Below, in pieces: positions 1 to 9,115 of a stretch of DNA of 64,000 bases (positions are counted from its first letter, which is position 1; each line of letters opens with the position of its first letter). The notes beneath the pieces are model-generated. The model was not told the DNA's origin, searched no databases, and saw only the letters and a list, made by a program, of their open reading frames with translations. Source of the stretch: Microbacterium sp. BH-3-3-3 (GTDB taxonomy: Bacteria > Actinomycetota > Actinomycetes > Actinomycetales > Microbacteriaceae). The DNA is taken from NCBI RefSeq assembly GCF_007679045.1, contig NZ_VEFS01000002.1, positions 372,001 through 436,000 of the forward strand. The letters are read 5' to 3'. The translations under genes were made by a program, and so were the position numbers.

Positions 1-333
1 AAGGGCTTCTACCTCTCGGTCTTCCTGCTCGGGCTGTTCGCCGCGATCTCGGTGCAGAAGGCCGTGCGCGACCGTGCGGAAGAGATCCCGGTCACCGGCG
101 CATACCTCGGCGTCGCGTGGAGCATGCTGCTCGTCGCGCTCACGCTCATGGCCGTCGGCTTGTGGAACGCCGAGCTGCTGCTGTCGGAGAAGGGCTTCTA
201 CGGCATCGGATTCGCGATGAGCCTGTTCGCCGTCGTCGCCGTGCAGAAGAACGTGCGCGACCTCGCCGCATTCCGCTCCGTGCACCCCGAGCCCGCGCCG
301 AAGGAGCACACGACCTACCCGACGCTGGGGTGA
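1..333 (+). CDS. YiaA/YiaB-family two-helix membrane protein (5' partial)
   Basis: The reading frame is open from the first base, so the N-terminus lies outside the window. The protein consists of two similar halves, each a hydrophobic helix that starts KGFY and ends VQK-VRD (FAAISVQKAVRD, then FAVVAVQKNVRD). This internal duplication is the hallmark of the yiaA/B two-helix domain, a small inner-membrane family of unknown role. The tail is short, polar and proline-rich. It stops two bases before the end of the next gene, which runs convergently. Family assignment is good; no function can be given. Confidence 0.8.
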   Translation, partial: KGFYLSVFLLGLFAAISVQKAVRDRAEEIPVTGAYLGVAWSMLLVALTLMAVGLWNAELLLSEKGFYGIGFAMSLFAVVAVQKNVRDLAAFRSVHPEPAPKEHTTYPTLG

Positions 334-335
334 GC

Positions 336-1028
336 TCAGCCGACCGGCGTCCCCTGGTGGAACAGGCACCGCGGTGCGGGGTCGCACCGCCAGAGGGACG
401 ACCGGCGGCTGACGCGATCTTCGAACCGCAGCAGGTACGTCAGCAGCACCGTGTCGGGTCCGAGCACTCGGTGCTCCCTCTCGCTCAGCGAGGGGGAGGG
501 GTCGGTGCCCGGCTCGTTCTGCAGCGCGGCCACGATCTCGTCGCGCGTCCAGCGGCGGCCGGACTGACCGAACTCCACGAACGAGGGATCGAGCAGTCGG
601 CCCGCCTCCTGCGGGTCGGAGCGCACAGACGGATCCAGCAGGTGCTGCTCGGCTGCCCAGGCCGCGGCGACGAGGGCCTCGTCATCCCGAACCCGCCCGC
701 GGATCACGTACGACCGCTCGATCCCGGCGGTCTCCCGCCCCCAGGTGCTCGCGGCGACCCGACGCTGGTGGGCGTCGAATGCGGCCTCGTCGACGAAGCG
801 CTCCGCCACCCGCCACACCAGCTCGTCAGCGGTGGGAGTGACCTCGAACGACAGGCATCCGGGCTCGGCGCGAGTCAGCGCGACGTGCTCGTCGAGGTGG
901 GCGCGCACGCGTTCCGCCTCGGCCGCGTCGGCGCAGCGCAGCTCGCCGGAGAGCGTGACTTCAGGCCCGCGCGAAGGAGAGCGGTCGTCGGGATCGGCCG
1001 CGTCGAGGCGCGTCAGGGAAATGCCCAC
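336..1028 (-). CDS. ABM-domain plus SnoaL/DUF4440-like fusion protein
   Basis: The 230-residue protein has two halves. Residues about 23-110 look like an antibiotic-biosynthesis-monooxygenase (ABM) dimeric alpha/beta-barrel, with the typical stretch from EPGCLSFEV to the FVDEAAFDAHQ segment. Residues about 115-230 look like a DUF4440/SnoaL-type NTF2 fold, starting EALVAAAWAAEQHLLDP and including DPSFVEFGQSGRRWTRDEI. Each domain is common alone; the fusion suggests a small-molecule oxidation or detoxification role, but the substrate cannot be read from sequence. The start is GTG. It is convergent with the YiaA/B gene. Confidence 0.7.
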   Translation of the reverse strand: MGISLTRLDAADPDDRSPSRGPEVTLSGELRCADAAEAERVRAHLDEHVALTRAEPGCLSFEVTPTADELVWRVAERFVDEAAFDAHQRRVAASTWGRETAGIERSYVIRGRVRDDEALVAAAWAAEQHLLDPSVRSDPQEAGRLLDPSFVEFGQSGRRWTRDEIVAALQNEPGTDPSPSLSEREHRVLGPDTVLLTYLLRFEDRVSRRSSLWRCDPAPRCLFHQGTPVG

Positions 1029-1133
1029 GAGCCCACCGTAGGCAGGAACGCCCAGCAGAGTCGTATCGCGGCGTCGGTACCCTGGAACCGCCGAGTCGCG
1101 TCACCGACTCGCGCGCACCCGAAGGAGACCCCC

Positions 1134-1502
1134 ATCGCCGCTTCGCCCTCCTCGACGAGGATCCGCGCCCTGCGCACCGCCTCCCTCGCGATCGCCGGGA
1201 TCGGCGCCGCGATCACCATGGGCGCCCTGGGGCCCTGGTTCACGCCGGTGATCCTGCTGGTCGCCACGGCCGGGGCGCTGCTCGTCATCTGGCGGAGCGA
1301 CGGGGCCACGGTCGGTGCCCGCGCCACGGTGCCGGTGCTCGTCGTCGTGGTCGCCCTCACGGTGGCGGCTCTGCTCGGTCTCGCGGGCGCCCTGCCCTCG
1401 GGGTGGGTGTGGGCCTCGCTCGGCGCGTATGCCGTGGCGTGGGGTGAGTACCTCGTGTCGCAGACCATCGCGCGTTCGCACGAGCTGACGGGCTACCGGT
1501 GA
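1134..1502 (+). CDS. small three- to four-helix membrane protein, possibly ATC-initiated
   Basis: A hydrophobic protein of about 122 residues with three or four membrane segments (around AIAGIGAAITMGALG, VILLVATAGALLVIW, VPVLVVVVALTVAALLGL and WVWASLGAYAVAW). I do not recognise the family. The start is unusual: no ATG, GTG or TTG lies at a sensible place. A strong Shine-Dalgarno (GAAGGAG at 1121-1127) sits 6 bases before an in-frame ATC at 1134, so either an ATC start is used, a base error has removed ATG/GTG, or a CTG further in is used. The open frame continues far upstream, but that part overlaps the gene on the other strand. Confidence 0.55.
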   Translation: MAASPSSTRIRALRTASLAIAGIGAAITMGALGPWFTPVILLVATAGALLVIWRSDGATVGARATVPVLVVVVALTVAALLGLAGALPSGWVWASLGAYAVAWGEYLVSQTIARSHELTGYR

Positions 1503-1537
1503 TCCCCGCCGCGGCGCGTTGATCGGCGCCGCTCGGA

Positions 1538-2008
1538 TCACCGCAGCTCGAGGCAGACCAGGTCGGGCCGCTCGTCCCACGACGGCACGACCTCGAACCC
1601 GGCGCGCGCGTACAGCGACAGCGCGGGCTCGCGCCATCTCCACACGGACAGCCGCACCGGTCGCGGCGCACCGTCGACGGCGGCGGCCAGCAGCGCTGAA
1701 CCGACGCCGCGACCGCGGGCGGCCGGGGTCGTCCAGAAGCGGGAGATCTCGCCTCCCTCGGCTGAGCGCGCGATCACCACGACGCCGCAGTCCTCATCGT
1801 CGACCGCGGCGATGAGCACGCGACGGTCGGCGAAGACGTCGGCCGGATCGTCGATCTCGCGCGCGTAGCGGGCGGGCATCGCGGCATCCGCGTCGACGAG
1901 TCCGTGCTCGGCCTTCTCGGACTCGGTGCGACGGAGGTAGTCGCCGACGAGCATCGAGACGGACTCACCGTCGCGCGGGAACCGGGCGGTGCGGATGACG
2001 ACGCTCAC
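1538..2008 (-). CDS. GNAT-family N-acetyltransferase
   Basis: A 156-residue single-domain GNAT. The acetyl-CoA pyrophosphate-binding loop RGRGVGSALL follows the beta4 strand EISRFWTTPAA, and a C-terminal SLYARAGFEVV motif closes the fold. The size fits a small-molecule or peptide acetyltransferase acting in the cytoplasm. The acceptor cannot be predicted. The start is GTG at 2008. It is a single gene between two convergent or co-directional neighbours, with no sign of an operon. Confidence 0.8.
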   Translation of the reverse strand: MSVVIRTARFPRDGESVSMLVGDYLRRTESEKAEHGLVDADAAMPARYAREIDDPADVFADRRVLIAAVDDEDCGVVVIARSAEGGEISRFWTTPAARGRGVGSALLAAAVDGAPRPVRLSVWRWREPALSLYARAGFEVVPSWDERPDLVCLELR

Positions 2009-2079
2009 CGCCCCACCGTAGACGGAACGGGCCCGGATGCCGGGGAATCGGCATCGGGGCCCGTTCGGGCACTCGCGAA

Positions 2080-3114
2080 TCAGGCGGTGGAGAGAGTCGA
2101 CTGCCAGCCGAGGGCAGGGGCGACGTGCTTCGCGAAGTTCTCCACCAGGCGCAGGTTGAAGTCGACGCCCATCTGCGAAGGGATCGTGAGCATGAGCGTG
2201 TCGGCGCTCATGACGGCGGCGTCGTTCTGCAGCTGCTCCACGAGCACCTCGGGGGGTGCGGCGTAGGTCTTGCCGAAGGTCGAGCGCATGCCGTCGATCA
2301 CGCCGATCTGGTCGCTGCCGGCCGAACCGCTGAAGTACATCTCGTCTTCGGCCGTGACGATCGGGAAGATGCTGCGACTGACCGAGGTGCGGGGCTCACC
2401 CGGGTGTCCGGCCTCGCGCCACGCGGCGCGGAAGGCGTCGAGCTGCTGCGCCTGCAGGATGTCGAACGGCGTGCCGTCGGCCTCGGTGAGCAGCGTCGAC
2501 GACATGAGGTTGACGCCCAGGCGTCCCGCCCACTCGGCGGTCGCGGTGGTGCCGGCACCCCACCAGATGCGCTGACGCAGTCCGGGGGAGTGCGGCTCGA
2601 TGCGCTGCAGGCCGGTGCCGCCGCCGAAGGGGCTGTGCGGGTCGCGCTCGGCGAGACCCTCGCCGTCGATCGCGCGCAGGAACAGGTCGAAGTGCTCGCG
2701 GGCGATGTCGCCGCCGCGCGGGTCTTGCGAGCCCGTGTAGCCGAACGCCTCGTAGCCGCGCACGACCGACTCGGGTGAGCCACGGCTCACGCCGAGGGCG
2801 AGTCGATTGCCGCTGATGAGGTCGACGGATGCCGCCTCCTCGGCGAGCATGAGCGGGTTCTCGTACCGCATGTCGATCACGCCGGTGCCGACCTCGATGC
2901 GCGAGGTGCGGGCGGCGATCGCGGCAAGCAGGGGCATGGGGGCGGCCTGCTGGCGGGCGAAGTGGTGAACGCGGAACGAGACGCCGTTGACCCCGAGGTC
3001 GTCCATGCCCTGGGCGAGATCGATCGCCTGGAGCATCGAGTCGCCGGCGGTCAGTTGACGCCCACCGCCGAGGGGCCCGTAGTGGCCGAAGGAGAGTGTG
3101 CCGAAGGAGCGCAT
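2080..3114 (-). CDS. LLM-class flavin-dependent oxidoreductase
   Basis: This 344-residue protein is of typical length for bacterial luciferase-like monooxygenases, TIM-barrel enzymes that use FMNH2 or F420. Diagnostic stretches are the N-terminal LSFGHY strand, the SRIEVGTGVIDMRYENP segment, NRLALGVSRGSPE, and the AREHFDLFLRAID helix. The natural substrate is unknown. ATG at 3114 is the first sensible start. The neighbour at 3204 is divergent, leaving an 89-bp intergenic stretch that must carry both promoters. Confidence 0.8.
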   Translation of the reverse strand: MRSFGTLSFGHYGPLGGGRQLTAGDSMLQAIDLAQGMDDLGVNGVSFRVHHFARQQAAPMPLLAAIAARTSRIEVGTGVIDMRYENPLMLAEEAASVDLISGNRLALGVSRGSPESVVRGYEAFGYTGSQDPRGGDIAREHFDLFLRAIDGEGLAERDPHSPFGGGTGLQRIEPHSPGLRQRIWWGAGTTATAEWAGRLGVNLMSSTLLTEADGTPFDILQAQQLDAFRAAWREAGHPGEPRTSVSRSIFPIVTAEDEMYFSGSAGSDQIGVIDGMRSTFGKTYAAPPEVLVEQLQNDAAVMSADTLMLTIPSQMGVDFNLRLVENFAKHVAPALGWQSTLSTA

Positions 3115-3203
3115 GTCGGATACAACATCACACTCCTCGATCTATTCCCGCGCATATACCGCGATCGGCCCCGGGGGCGTCCAGGTGTGGAACCATTCAG
3201 AGC

Positions 3204-4058
3204 ATGGACGATGACGTGCTCCAGGAGTTGCAGCTCCTGCGCGCACGGGCGTACGGACCCGACGCCGACATCGCCGATGACCCCGCAGCCCAGCAGCGGC
3301 TCGCACAGCTCGAGGAGCAGGAGCGACGGGCTCGCGCGACCCCGGCTCCGACCCCGGTCGACCCGCCCCCGCTGCCGCCCCGGCCTGCCGTCGACGCCGC
3401 CGCCGCGGCATCCGGAACCTCCCGCCCCCTCGAGGTCGCGAGCACCGACGAGACGCCGTCCGACGATGACGCAGGTCGCGACCACGAGACGCCCCGCGAG
3501 CGCCGCCCGCTCGTGCGGTCGAAGCGCAGCTTCTGGGCGTGGGCGATATCTCTGGCGGCGGTCACCGCCCTCGCGAGCGCCGCCACGGCGTCGGGGGTGG
3601 CGCTCGTTCCGGTGTCGACGGCGACGGGGGCGTCGCAGGTCGACGTGCTCGTGCCCGATCCCGCGGCCACGGTCCCCTCGATCTTCGGCGACCGCGGACT
3701 CGACTCCCGCGGCTACCGCGACTACTTCGGCGTGACCGCCTTCGCCGGGTACGTGCAGATCGACGCGAGCGAGAACCGCAGCCCCTGCCTGTACCTCCTC
3801 GACACCGACGAGGTCGACCAGGGTGGTTCGCGCGGCTTCCGCGGCAACTTCGTCTACGGCGGGTGCGGCGCGGGAGTGTTCCCCGCGACCGTGCAGTTCG
3901 TCGTCGCCGACGGCATGCCCGAGGCCTTCGTCGAGCGGTTCCCCCTCGGCACGAGCGTGCAGTTCGTCTTCGACGGAGAGAACGTCGGGGTCTTCGCGGA
4001 CCGCGACGGAGAGGACCGACCCGCGGTCGCGGCAGGCGGCATCCAGGGCGGTCCCTGA
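3204..4058 (+). CDS. single-pass membrane-anchored protein with extracytoplasmic C-domain
   Basis: A 284-residue protein. Residues 1-105 are hydrophilic, proline- and acid-rich and predicted cytoplasmic (DDDVLQELQLLRARAYG at the start). One membrane helix follows (FWAWAISLAAVTALASAA, about residues 111-130). The outer domain of about 150 residues contains CLYLL and YGGCGAGV cysteines that could pair. I recognise no catalytic motif. The architecture is common in Microbacteriaceae as hypothetical proteins. The stop codon falls inside the first unit of a 23-bp repeat, so the last residues (GGP) are encoded by repeat sequence. Confidence 0.6.
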   Translation: MDDDVLQELQLLRARAYGPDADIADDPAAQQRLAQLEEQERRARATPAPTPVDPPPLPPRPAVDAAAAASGTSRPLEVASTDETPSDDDAGRDHETPRERRPLVRSKRSFWAWAISLAAVTALASAATASGVALVPVSTATGASQVDVLVPDPAATVPSIFGDRGLDSRGYRDYFGVTAFAGYVQIDASENRSPCLYLLDTDEVDQGGSRGFRGNFVYGGCGAGVFPATVQFVVADGMPEAFVERFPLGTSVQFVFDGENVGVFADRDGEDRPAVAAGGIQGGP

Positions 4059-4265
4059 ACCTGTCGGAGGGCGGTCCCTGAGCCTGTCGAAGGGCGGTCC
4101 CTGAGCCTGTCGAAGGGCGGTCCCTGAGGCTTCGGCAAGCTCAGTCGCCTCGCGTGGTTCCGGTGGCTTCGACAGGCTCAGCCACCTCGTGCGCAGTGGT
4201 CCCTGAGCCTGTCGAAGGGTGGTCCCTGAGCTTGTCGAAGGGTGGTCCCTGAGCCTGTCGAAGGG
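4050..4265. repeat. 23-bp tandem repeat with GAGCCTGTCGAAGG core
   Basis: Direct repeats with an exact 23-bp period start at 4050, 4073, 4096 and 4119, and again at 4198, 4221 and 4244. The unit is GGTCCCTGAGCCTGTCGAAG plus GGC or GGT. Between the two blocks lies an inverted copy (GGCTTCGACAGGCTCAGCC around 4162-4183), so the array can fold into hairpins. The same core recurs at 34100-34572 and 39728-39864. The first unit supplies the TGA stop of the gene at 3204-4058. No spacers resembling CRISPR are present. Confidence 0.9.
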
Positions 4266-4286
4266 CGCGGATGAGAGGCTGGGGGA

Positions 4287-6818
4287 GTGACCCCCCTTCT
4301 CGAGCACGTTCCCGTCGGCGCCGATGCGGATGCCGCGTACCTGGGCTTCGTCGAGTGGGCGGGCTCGCGAGGGCTCACGCTTTACCCCGCGCAGGACGAG
4401 GCGATCATCGAGATCGTCTCGGGCGCGAACGTGATCCTGTCGACCCCGACCGGCACGGGCAAGTCGCTGGTGGCGGTCGCCGCGCACGCCGCCGCCCTCT
4501 CCCGCGGCGGGCGCACGTATTACACCGCGCCGATCAAGGCCCTCGTGAGCGAGAAGTTCTTCGCCCTCGTCGACATCTTCGGCGCCGAGAACGTCGGCAT
4601 GGTCACGGGCGATTCGTCGGTCAACTCCGACGCTCCGATCATCTGCTGCACCGCGGAGATCCTCGCGAATCTCGCCCTGCGGCAAGGGGCCGACGCGAAC
4701 GTCGACCAGGTCGTGATGGACGAGTTCCACTACTACGGCGAGGCCGACCGCGGCTGGGCCTGGCAGGTGCCGCTGCTGCTGCTGACCCGCGCGCAGTTCA
4801 TCCTCATGTCGGCCACCCTGGGAGATGTCACCGAGATCGCCGACGACCTCTCGCGTCGCACCGGCCGGCCCACCGCGCGGGTGACAGGTGTCGAGCGGCC
4901 CGTGCCGCTGCACTTCGAGTACGCGCGCACGCCCGTGCACGAGACGGTGCAGGAGCTGCTCGACACGAAGCAGGCGCCGATCTACGTCGTGCACTTCTCG
5001 CAGGCCGCGGCGATGGAGCGCGCCCAGGCGCTGTCGTCGATCCGCATCATCGGTCGCGAGCAGCGCGACGAGATCGCCGAGGCGATCGGCGGCTTCCGCT
5101 TCACGACCGGCTTCGGCAAGACGCTCTCGCGCTACGTGCGCGCGGGCATCGGCGTGCACCACGCCGGCATGCTGCCGCGCTACCGCCGCCTGGTCGAGAC
5201 ACTCGCCCAGCGCGGTCTTCTGCGCGTGATCTGCGGCACCGACACCCTGGGCGTCGGCATCAACGTGCCGATCCGCACCGTGCTCATGACCGCGCTGACC
5301 AAGTACGACGGCACGCGCATGCGCCAGCTCTCGGCGCGCGAGTTCCACCAGATCGCCGGTCGCGCGGGCCGCGCGGGCTACGACACCGCCGGAACCGTCG
5401 TCGTCATGGCGCCCGACCACGAGATCGAGAACGCCGCGCAGATCCTCAAGGCCGGCGACGACCTCAAGAAACAGAAGAAGATCGTGCGCAAGAAGGCGCC
5501 GCAGGGCTTCGTCAACTGGACCGAGCAGAGCTACGACCGCCTCGTCGCCGCCGAGCCCGAGCCGCTGCAGCCGCAGATGAAGCTGAGCGCCGCGATGCTC
5601 ATCAACGTCATCGCCCGCGGGGGCGACGTGTTCGGCAACGTCCGCTCGCTCGTCTTCGACAACCACGAGTCGCGCGCCCGCCAGTACGAACTCGCGCGTC
5701 GAGCCCTCGCGATCTTCCGCACCCTCGTGCAGGCCGGTGTCGTCGAGGCGGATGCCGACGGCATCCACCTCACCGTCGATCTGCAGCCGAACTTCGCGCT
5801 CAACCAACCCCTCTCGCCGTTCGCGCTCGCCGCGATCGAGATGCTCGACCCCGAGGTCGAGCTCGGGAGGGCTCCGGATGCCGTGCCGGCGGCGTCGTCG
5901 GTGGGCACGGGGCACTACGCGCTCGACGTCGTCAGCGTCATCGAGTCGACCCTCGACGACCCGCGCCCGATCCTGTCGCAGCAGCAGTTCCGCGCGCGCG
6001 GCGAAGCCGTGGCGGCGATGAAGCGCGAGGGCATCGAGTACGACGAGCGCATGGAGCTGCTCGAGGAGATCACCTGGCCGAAGCCCCTCGACGAGCTGCT
6101 CGCACAGGCGTACGAGGTGTTCGCCTCGAGCCAGCCGTGGATCCGCGACTTCGAGCTGTCGCCCAAGTCGGTCGTGCGCGACATGTACGAACGCGCGTGC
6201 TCGTTCGGCGAGTACGTCTCGCTGTACCAGCTCGCCCGCAGCGAGGGTCTCGTGCTGCGGTACCTGAGCGACGCGTTCCGCGCGATCCGCCAGACGGTTC
6301 CGGTCGATGCGCAGACCCCCGACCTGCTCGATCTCATCGCGTGGCTCGGCGAGGTCGTGCGTCAGGTCGACTCGAGTCTCGTCGACGAGTGGGAGCAGCT
6401 GATCAACCCGGCCGACGATCCCACGGCTCCGGTGGTTCCGCCCGCTCCGCCGTCGATCCTCACCAACCGGCGCGCGTTCGGCGTGCTCGTGCGCAACGAG
6501 ATGTTCCGCCGCGTGCAGCTGGCCGCTCTCCAGCGCGACGACGAGCTCGTCGAACTCGATCCCGACGTCGACTGGCCCGCATCCCTCGACGCCTACTTCG
6601 ACGAGCACGACGAGATCGGCACCGGGGGAGCGGCGCGCTCCTCGGCCCTCGTCGTCATCGACGAGTCGTCCGCTGCGGACGGCGTCTGGCGCGTCGAGCA
6701 GATCATCGACGACCCCGCCGGCGACCACGACTGGCGCATCCGCGCCGAGGTCGACCTCGCCGCCTCCGAGGAGGAGGGCACGGCGATCGTGCGCGTCACC
6801 GAGGTGATCCGCCTCTAA
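4287..6818 (+). CDS. DEAD/DEAH-box helicase with C-terminal DUF3516 domain
   Basis: An 843-residue SKI2-like superfamily-2 helicase. Motif I TPTGTGKS is at residues 53-60, motif II DEFH at 145-148, motif III SAT at 175-177 and motif VI QIAGRAGRAG at 355-364. The long C-terminal half (from about residue 400, KKIVRKKAPQGFVNW onward) matches the actinobacterial DUF3516 arrangement. It probably remodels RNA or DNA using ATP; the in vivo substrate is not established. The start is GTG with a GGGGAG ribosome site 21 bp after the repeat array. Its stop overlaps the convergent gene by 4 bp. Confidence 0.88.
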   Translation: MTPLLEHVPVGADADAAYLGFVEWAGSRGLTLYPAQDEAIIEIVSGANVILSTPTGTGKSLVAVAAHAAALSRGGRTYYTAPIKALVSEKFFALVDIFGAENVGMVTGDSSVNSDAPIICCTAEILANLALRQGADANVDQVVMDEFHYYGEADRGWAWQVPLLLLTRAQFILMSATLGDVTEIADDLSRRTGRPTARVTGVERPVPLHFEYARTPVHETVQELLDTKQAPIYVVHFSQAAAMERAQALSSIRIIGREQRDEIAEAIGGFRFTTGFGKTLSRYVRAGIGVHHAGMLPRYRRLVETLAQRGLLRVICGTDTLGVGINVPIRTVLMTALTKYDGTRMRQLSAREFHQIAGRAGRAGYDTAGTVVVMAPDHEIENAAQILKAGDDLKKQKKIVRKKAPQGFVNWTEQSYDRLVAAEPEPLQPQMKLSAAMLINVIARGGDVFGNVRSLVFDNHESRARQYELARRALAIFRTLVQAGVVEADADGIHLTVDLQPNFALNQPLSPFALAAIEMLDPEVELGRAPDAVPAASSVGTGHYALDVVSVIESTLDDPRPILSQQQFRARGEAVAAMKREGIEYDERMELLEEITWPKPLDELLAQAYEVFASSQPWIRDFELSPKSVVRDMYERACSFGEYVSLYQLARSEGLVLRYLSDAFRAIRQTVPVDAQTPDLLDLIAWLGEVVRQVDSSLVDEWEQLINPADDPTAPVVPPAPPSILTNRRAFGVLVRNEMFRRVQLAALQRDDELVELDPDVDWPASLDAYFDEHDEIGTGGAARSSALVVIDESSAADGVWRVEQIIDDPAGDHDWRIRAEVDLAASEEEGTAIVRVTEVIRL

Positions 6819-7360
6819 CCCGCGGTTCCCCCGGTGGGGCGCCGACCGACGACGCGGCGGAGCACCAGACCGACCACGGCGACCACCACGGTCGTCACCA
6901 GTGGCGGCACGATGATCTCCGGCATGGTGGATGCCGAGACGAAGACGCGCGCACCGAAATCGGCCATACCCGGCAGATCACGGGCGAGCACTCGCGTCCC
7001 CGCGGCCGAGGACAGCGCCGTCGTCAGAGCCGGGACCAGCCACACCAGCACGAGTCCCACGAGGCCCGTCAGCACCCGCCCGATGGTCGAGACACCCGTC
7101 CAGACGATCGCAAGGCCGACGAGAACCGGGGAGACGTACGGCAGCACCGGCAGCAGGGCCTCGAACGGAGAGGTGTACGAGAACAACGGGAAGAGGAACG
7201 TCGCGAGCCACGATCCCCCCGCCGCGGCCCCGACCACCAGGCCGAGACCCGCGCCGGCGCGCGGCGCGGCGGCGAGGAGGACGCAGGCGACCCACGCCGT
7301 GAGCGCGGCCAGCACGGCCACGGCCGTCAGCAGCACCAGGTAGAGCACCGACTCGTCGCG
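6815..7360 (-). pseudogene. 3' part of a membrane-protein gene split by a 22-kb insertion
   Basis: A hydrophobic reading frame with at least five membrane segments, ending VLRRVVGRRPTGGTAG. It has no proper start: the frame RDESVLYLVLLTAV enters directly from island sequence at about 7360. The 5' half of what looks like the same protein, ending AIVQTAATTRSVLQQ, lies at 29476-29849 on the same strand. Joining the two gives a continuous helix-linker-helix, QQ followed by RDES. I therefore read this as one integral membrane protein gene of roughly 300 codons interrupted by the island. A GTG at 7348 could allow a truncated product. Confidence 0.7.
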
Positions 7361-8748
7361 GTCAACAGCTCTTGCTCAGCCTCAGAGAACGGGATGACCG
7401 TCGTGAGCTCCGGCATTTCCGTATACGGCAGACCCGCGCACATGACCATGCCGGCGCGCTCTACGAAGCCCTTCGCCTTCAAGCGGTCCTCCTCCGGGAG
7501 GGCGCTCAGGTCGGCCATGGTGTGCGAAATCATCGCCGTGCCGACGCCCACCTGACGGTTGAGTCGGGTGAGGAAGTCCACGCGGTCGACGATGCCGTTT
7601 CCGGCGCGCAGGGCGCGCCACAGCTCGTCCATGATGACGAAGTAGTGCCGTCGGGGTTCCAGGCCAGCGTCCGCGAGGACGTTGGCGATGTTCACCGTCG
7701 CGAAGCCGTTCGACCAGCACGCGAGCAGCGTGGCCGCGCGCAGATCGCCCTCAGCCTCACCGATCGCGGAAATGTCGTAGACCACCGGACGGTCGAGCGC
7801 CATGGGGTTCGTCGTGTGGTGCGAGAACACCCCGCCGAGGCGACCGCTACCGGTCGCCAGGGCGAGCAACGACGCTTCGAGGCCACGCGTAATCTCCTGG
7901 TACTTGTCGAAGTCGCCGCGGTCGACGGCCACCTGTCGCAGCTCCTCCGGGCCTTTCTGCACGACGGCCAGCAGATCACCGAGCACCGGGATGCCTTCCA
8001 TGTTGCGATCGAGCACGCGGAGGGCCTGGTCGATGATCGACTCCTCGACGTCGGTCGGCGGCGACTTGCGCTGGATCGTCAGCAGGGACGACACCATCGC
8101 CAGGCGGCGACCGTGGGCGTCTTCCAGTACCTCGTTGGCTTTTTTCTGGAAACCGGCCTCGATGAGGCGCAGAGCGGCCTCCTTGGCCTCGCCGGGGTCG
8201 AGCACGTTGAGGTATCCGCGCCCGCGGCCGAGGGTGATGACCTGACCGCCGAGCGCGCGGATGACCTCCACGTAGTCGGGGCGCAGATCGCCCAGCACGA
8301 GGGGCTGCACGCCGTAGCCGGCGAGTCCCGACGCCATGCGAGCGATGACCGTCGACTTGCCGAGCCCGGGCTTACCGAGCACGAACACAGACGGGTTGCT
8401 GATGAGCTTCGCCCGCTGGAACCACGAAATCGGGTCGGCGCAGAGCGTCGCCCCCGTGTGAATGTGGCGACCCAGCGGCACGCCCACCATCGGCGTACCG
8501 GCGCCGATCGCGTACGGCCACAGGCCGCACGTCTGCACCGTCGTGCCGCGCCACTCCGGGACGGGCTGTAGGTACGTCGACGAACCGCCGCCGGGGCCGC
8601 TCCACCCGCGAGAGGTGAGCGACCCACCGGACGCGCCCGCGCCCGTGGCGGTGTTCTTGCGCCCGGTGCGGACGAAGACGAGCGCACCCACCACGACGAG
8701 CAGGATCAACCCGCCCAACGCGAGCAGCGCGATCAGATCAGGGCTCAT
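7327..8748 (-). pseudogene. VirB4-like conjugation ATPase, 3'-truncated
   Basis: The 473-codon frame encodes an N-terminal membrane helix (residues 5-26), a Walker A loop GKPGLGKS at 125-132 and a Walker B strand FVIMDE near residue 395. This is the architecture of the ATP-binding protein in SCO6880/SCO6881-type actinobacterial conjugation modules, where it powers a type IV secretion-like channel. Homologues continue past FSEAEQELL, whereas here the last nine codons (TSRCSTWCC) are read out of frame from the interrupted host gene. The protein has thus lost its C-terminal end. Its ATG overlaps the stop of the upstream SCO6880-like gene (ATGA). Confidence 0.75.
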
Positions 8749-9115
8749 CAGATTCCCTCCCTCAGCATCGCCGGGACAGCTACGTGCTTGGTCAGCACGA
8801 GCCCGAGGGGCAGAGCCGCGGCGAAGGCGCTGTCCTGTGACCCGCACACCGGGCGCAGCCGCAGCCGAGCGGTCGCGCCGAGGTTGTCGACCGCCGCGCG
8901 AGCGTCGGCCTCCTTGCTCGGGTCGATTACAGTCGCGGTCACGAGGATGCCGAAGTTGACCAGGCCCGCGCCCGATGCCTCCTCCGACTCCGTGGCCTGA
9001 GCCGAGCGCAGCGCGAGCGAGTCGCGCGCCGCCGGCTTCCGGCTGGACGTGGCCTTGAACTCCGCAGCTCGCACGTCCGCCTGGACGATCGCCGCCGCGC
9101 GAGAGGCGACGGCCG
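8748..9115 (-). pseudogene. SCO6880-family conjugation protein, C-terminal fragment
   Basis: About 120 codons survive, running from NAAVASRAAAIVQADVRAAE to the terminal VPAMLREGI. The stretch RLRLRPVCGSQDSAFAAALPLG is typical of the C-terminus of the SCO6880 family found beside VirB4-like ATPases in actinobacterial conjugative elements. The 5' end is lost at about 9115, where the opposite strand switches to a NagA fragment. Overlap with the VirB4-like gene (ATGA) preserves the original operon order, so the pair came in together. Confidence 0.68.

Noticed and set aside
3051-6728. Very long open frame (over 1200 codons) on the minus strand opposite the helicase
   Set aside because: High-GC DNA leaves the antisense frame open. 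Its protein is Arg/Asp/Val-rich with no domain, while the plus strand carries clear helicase motifs.
7345-7375. Target-site duplication at the island ends
   Set aside because: Comparison of 7345-7375 with 29465-29495 shows no direct repeat longer than three or four bases.
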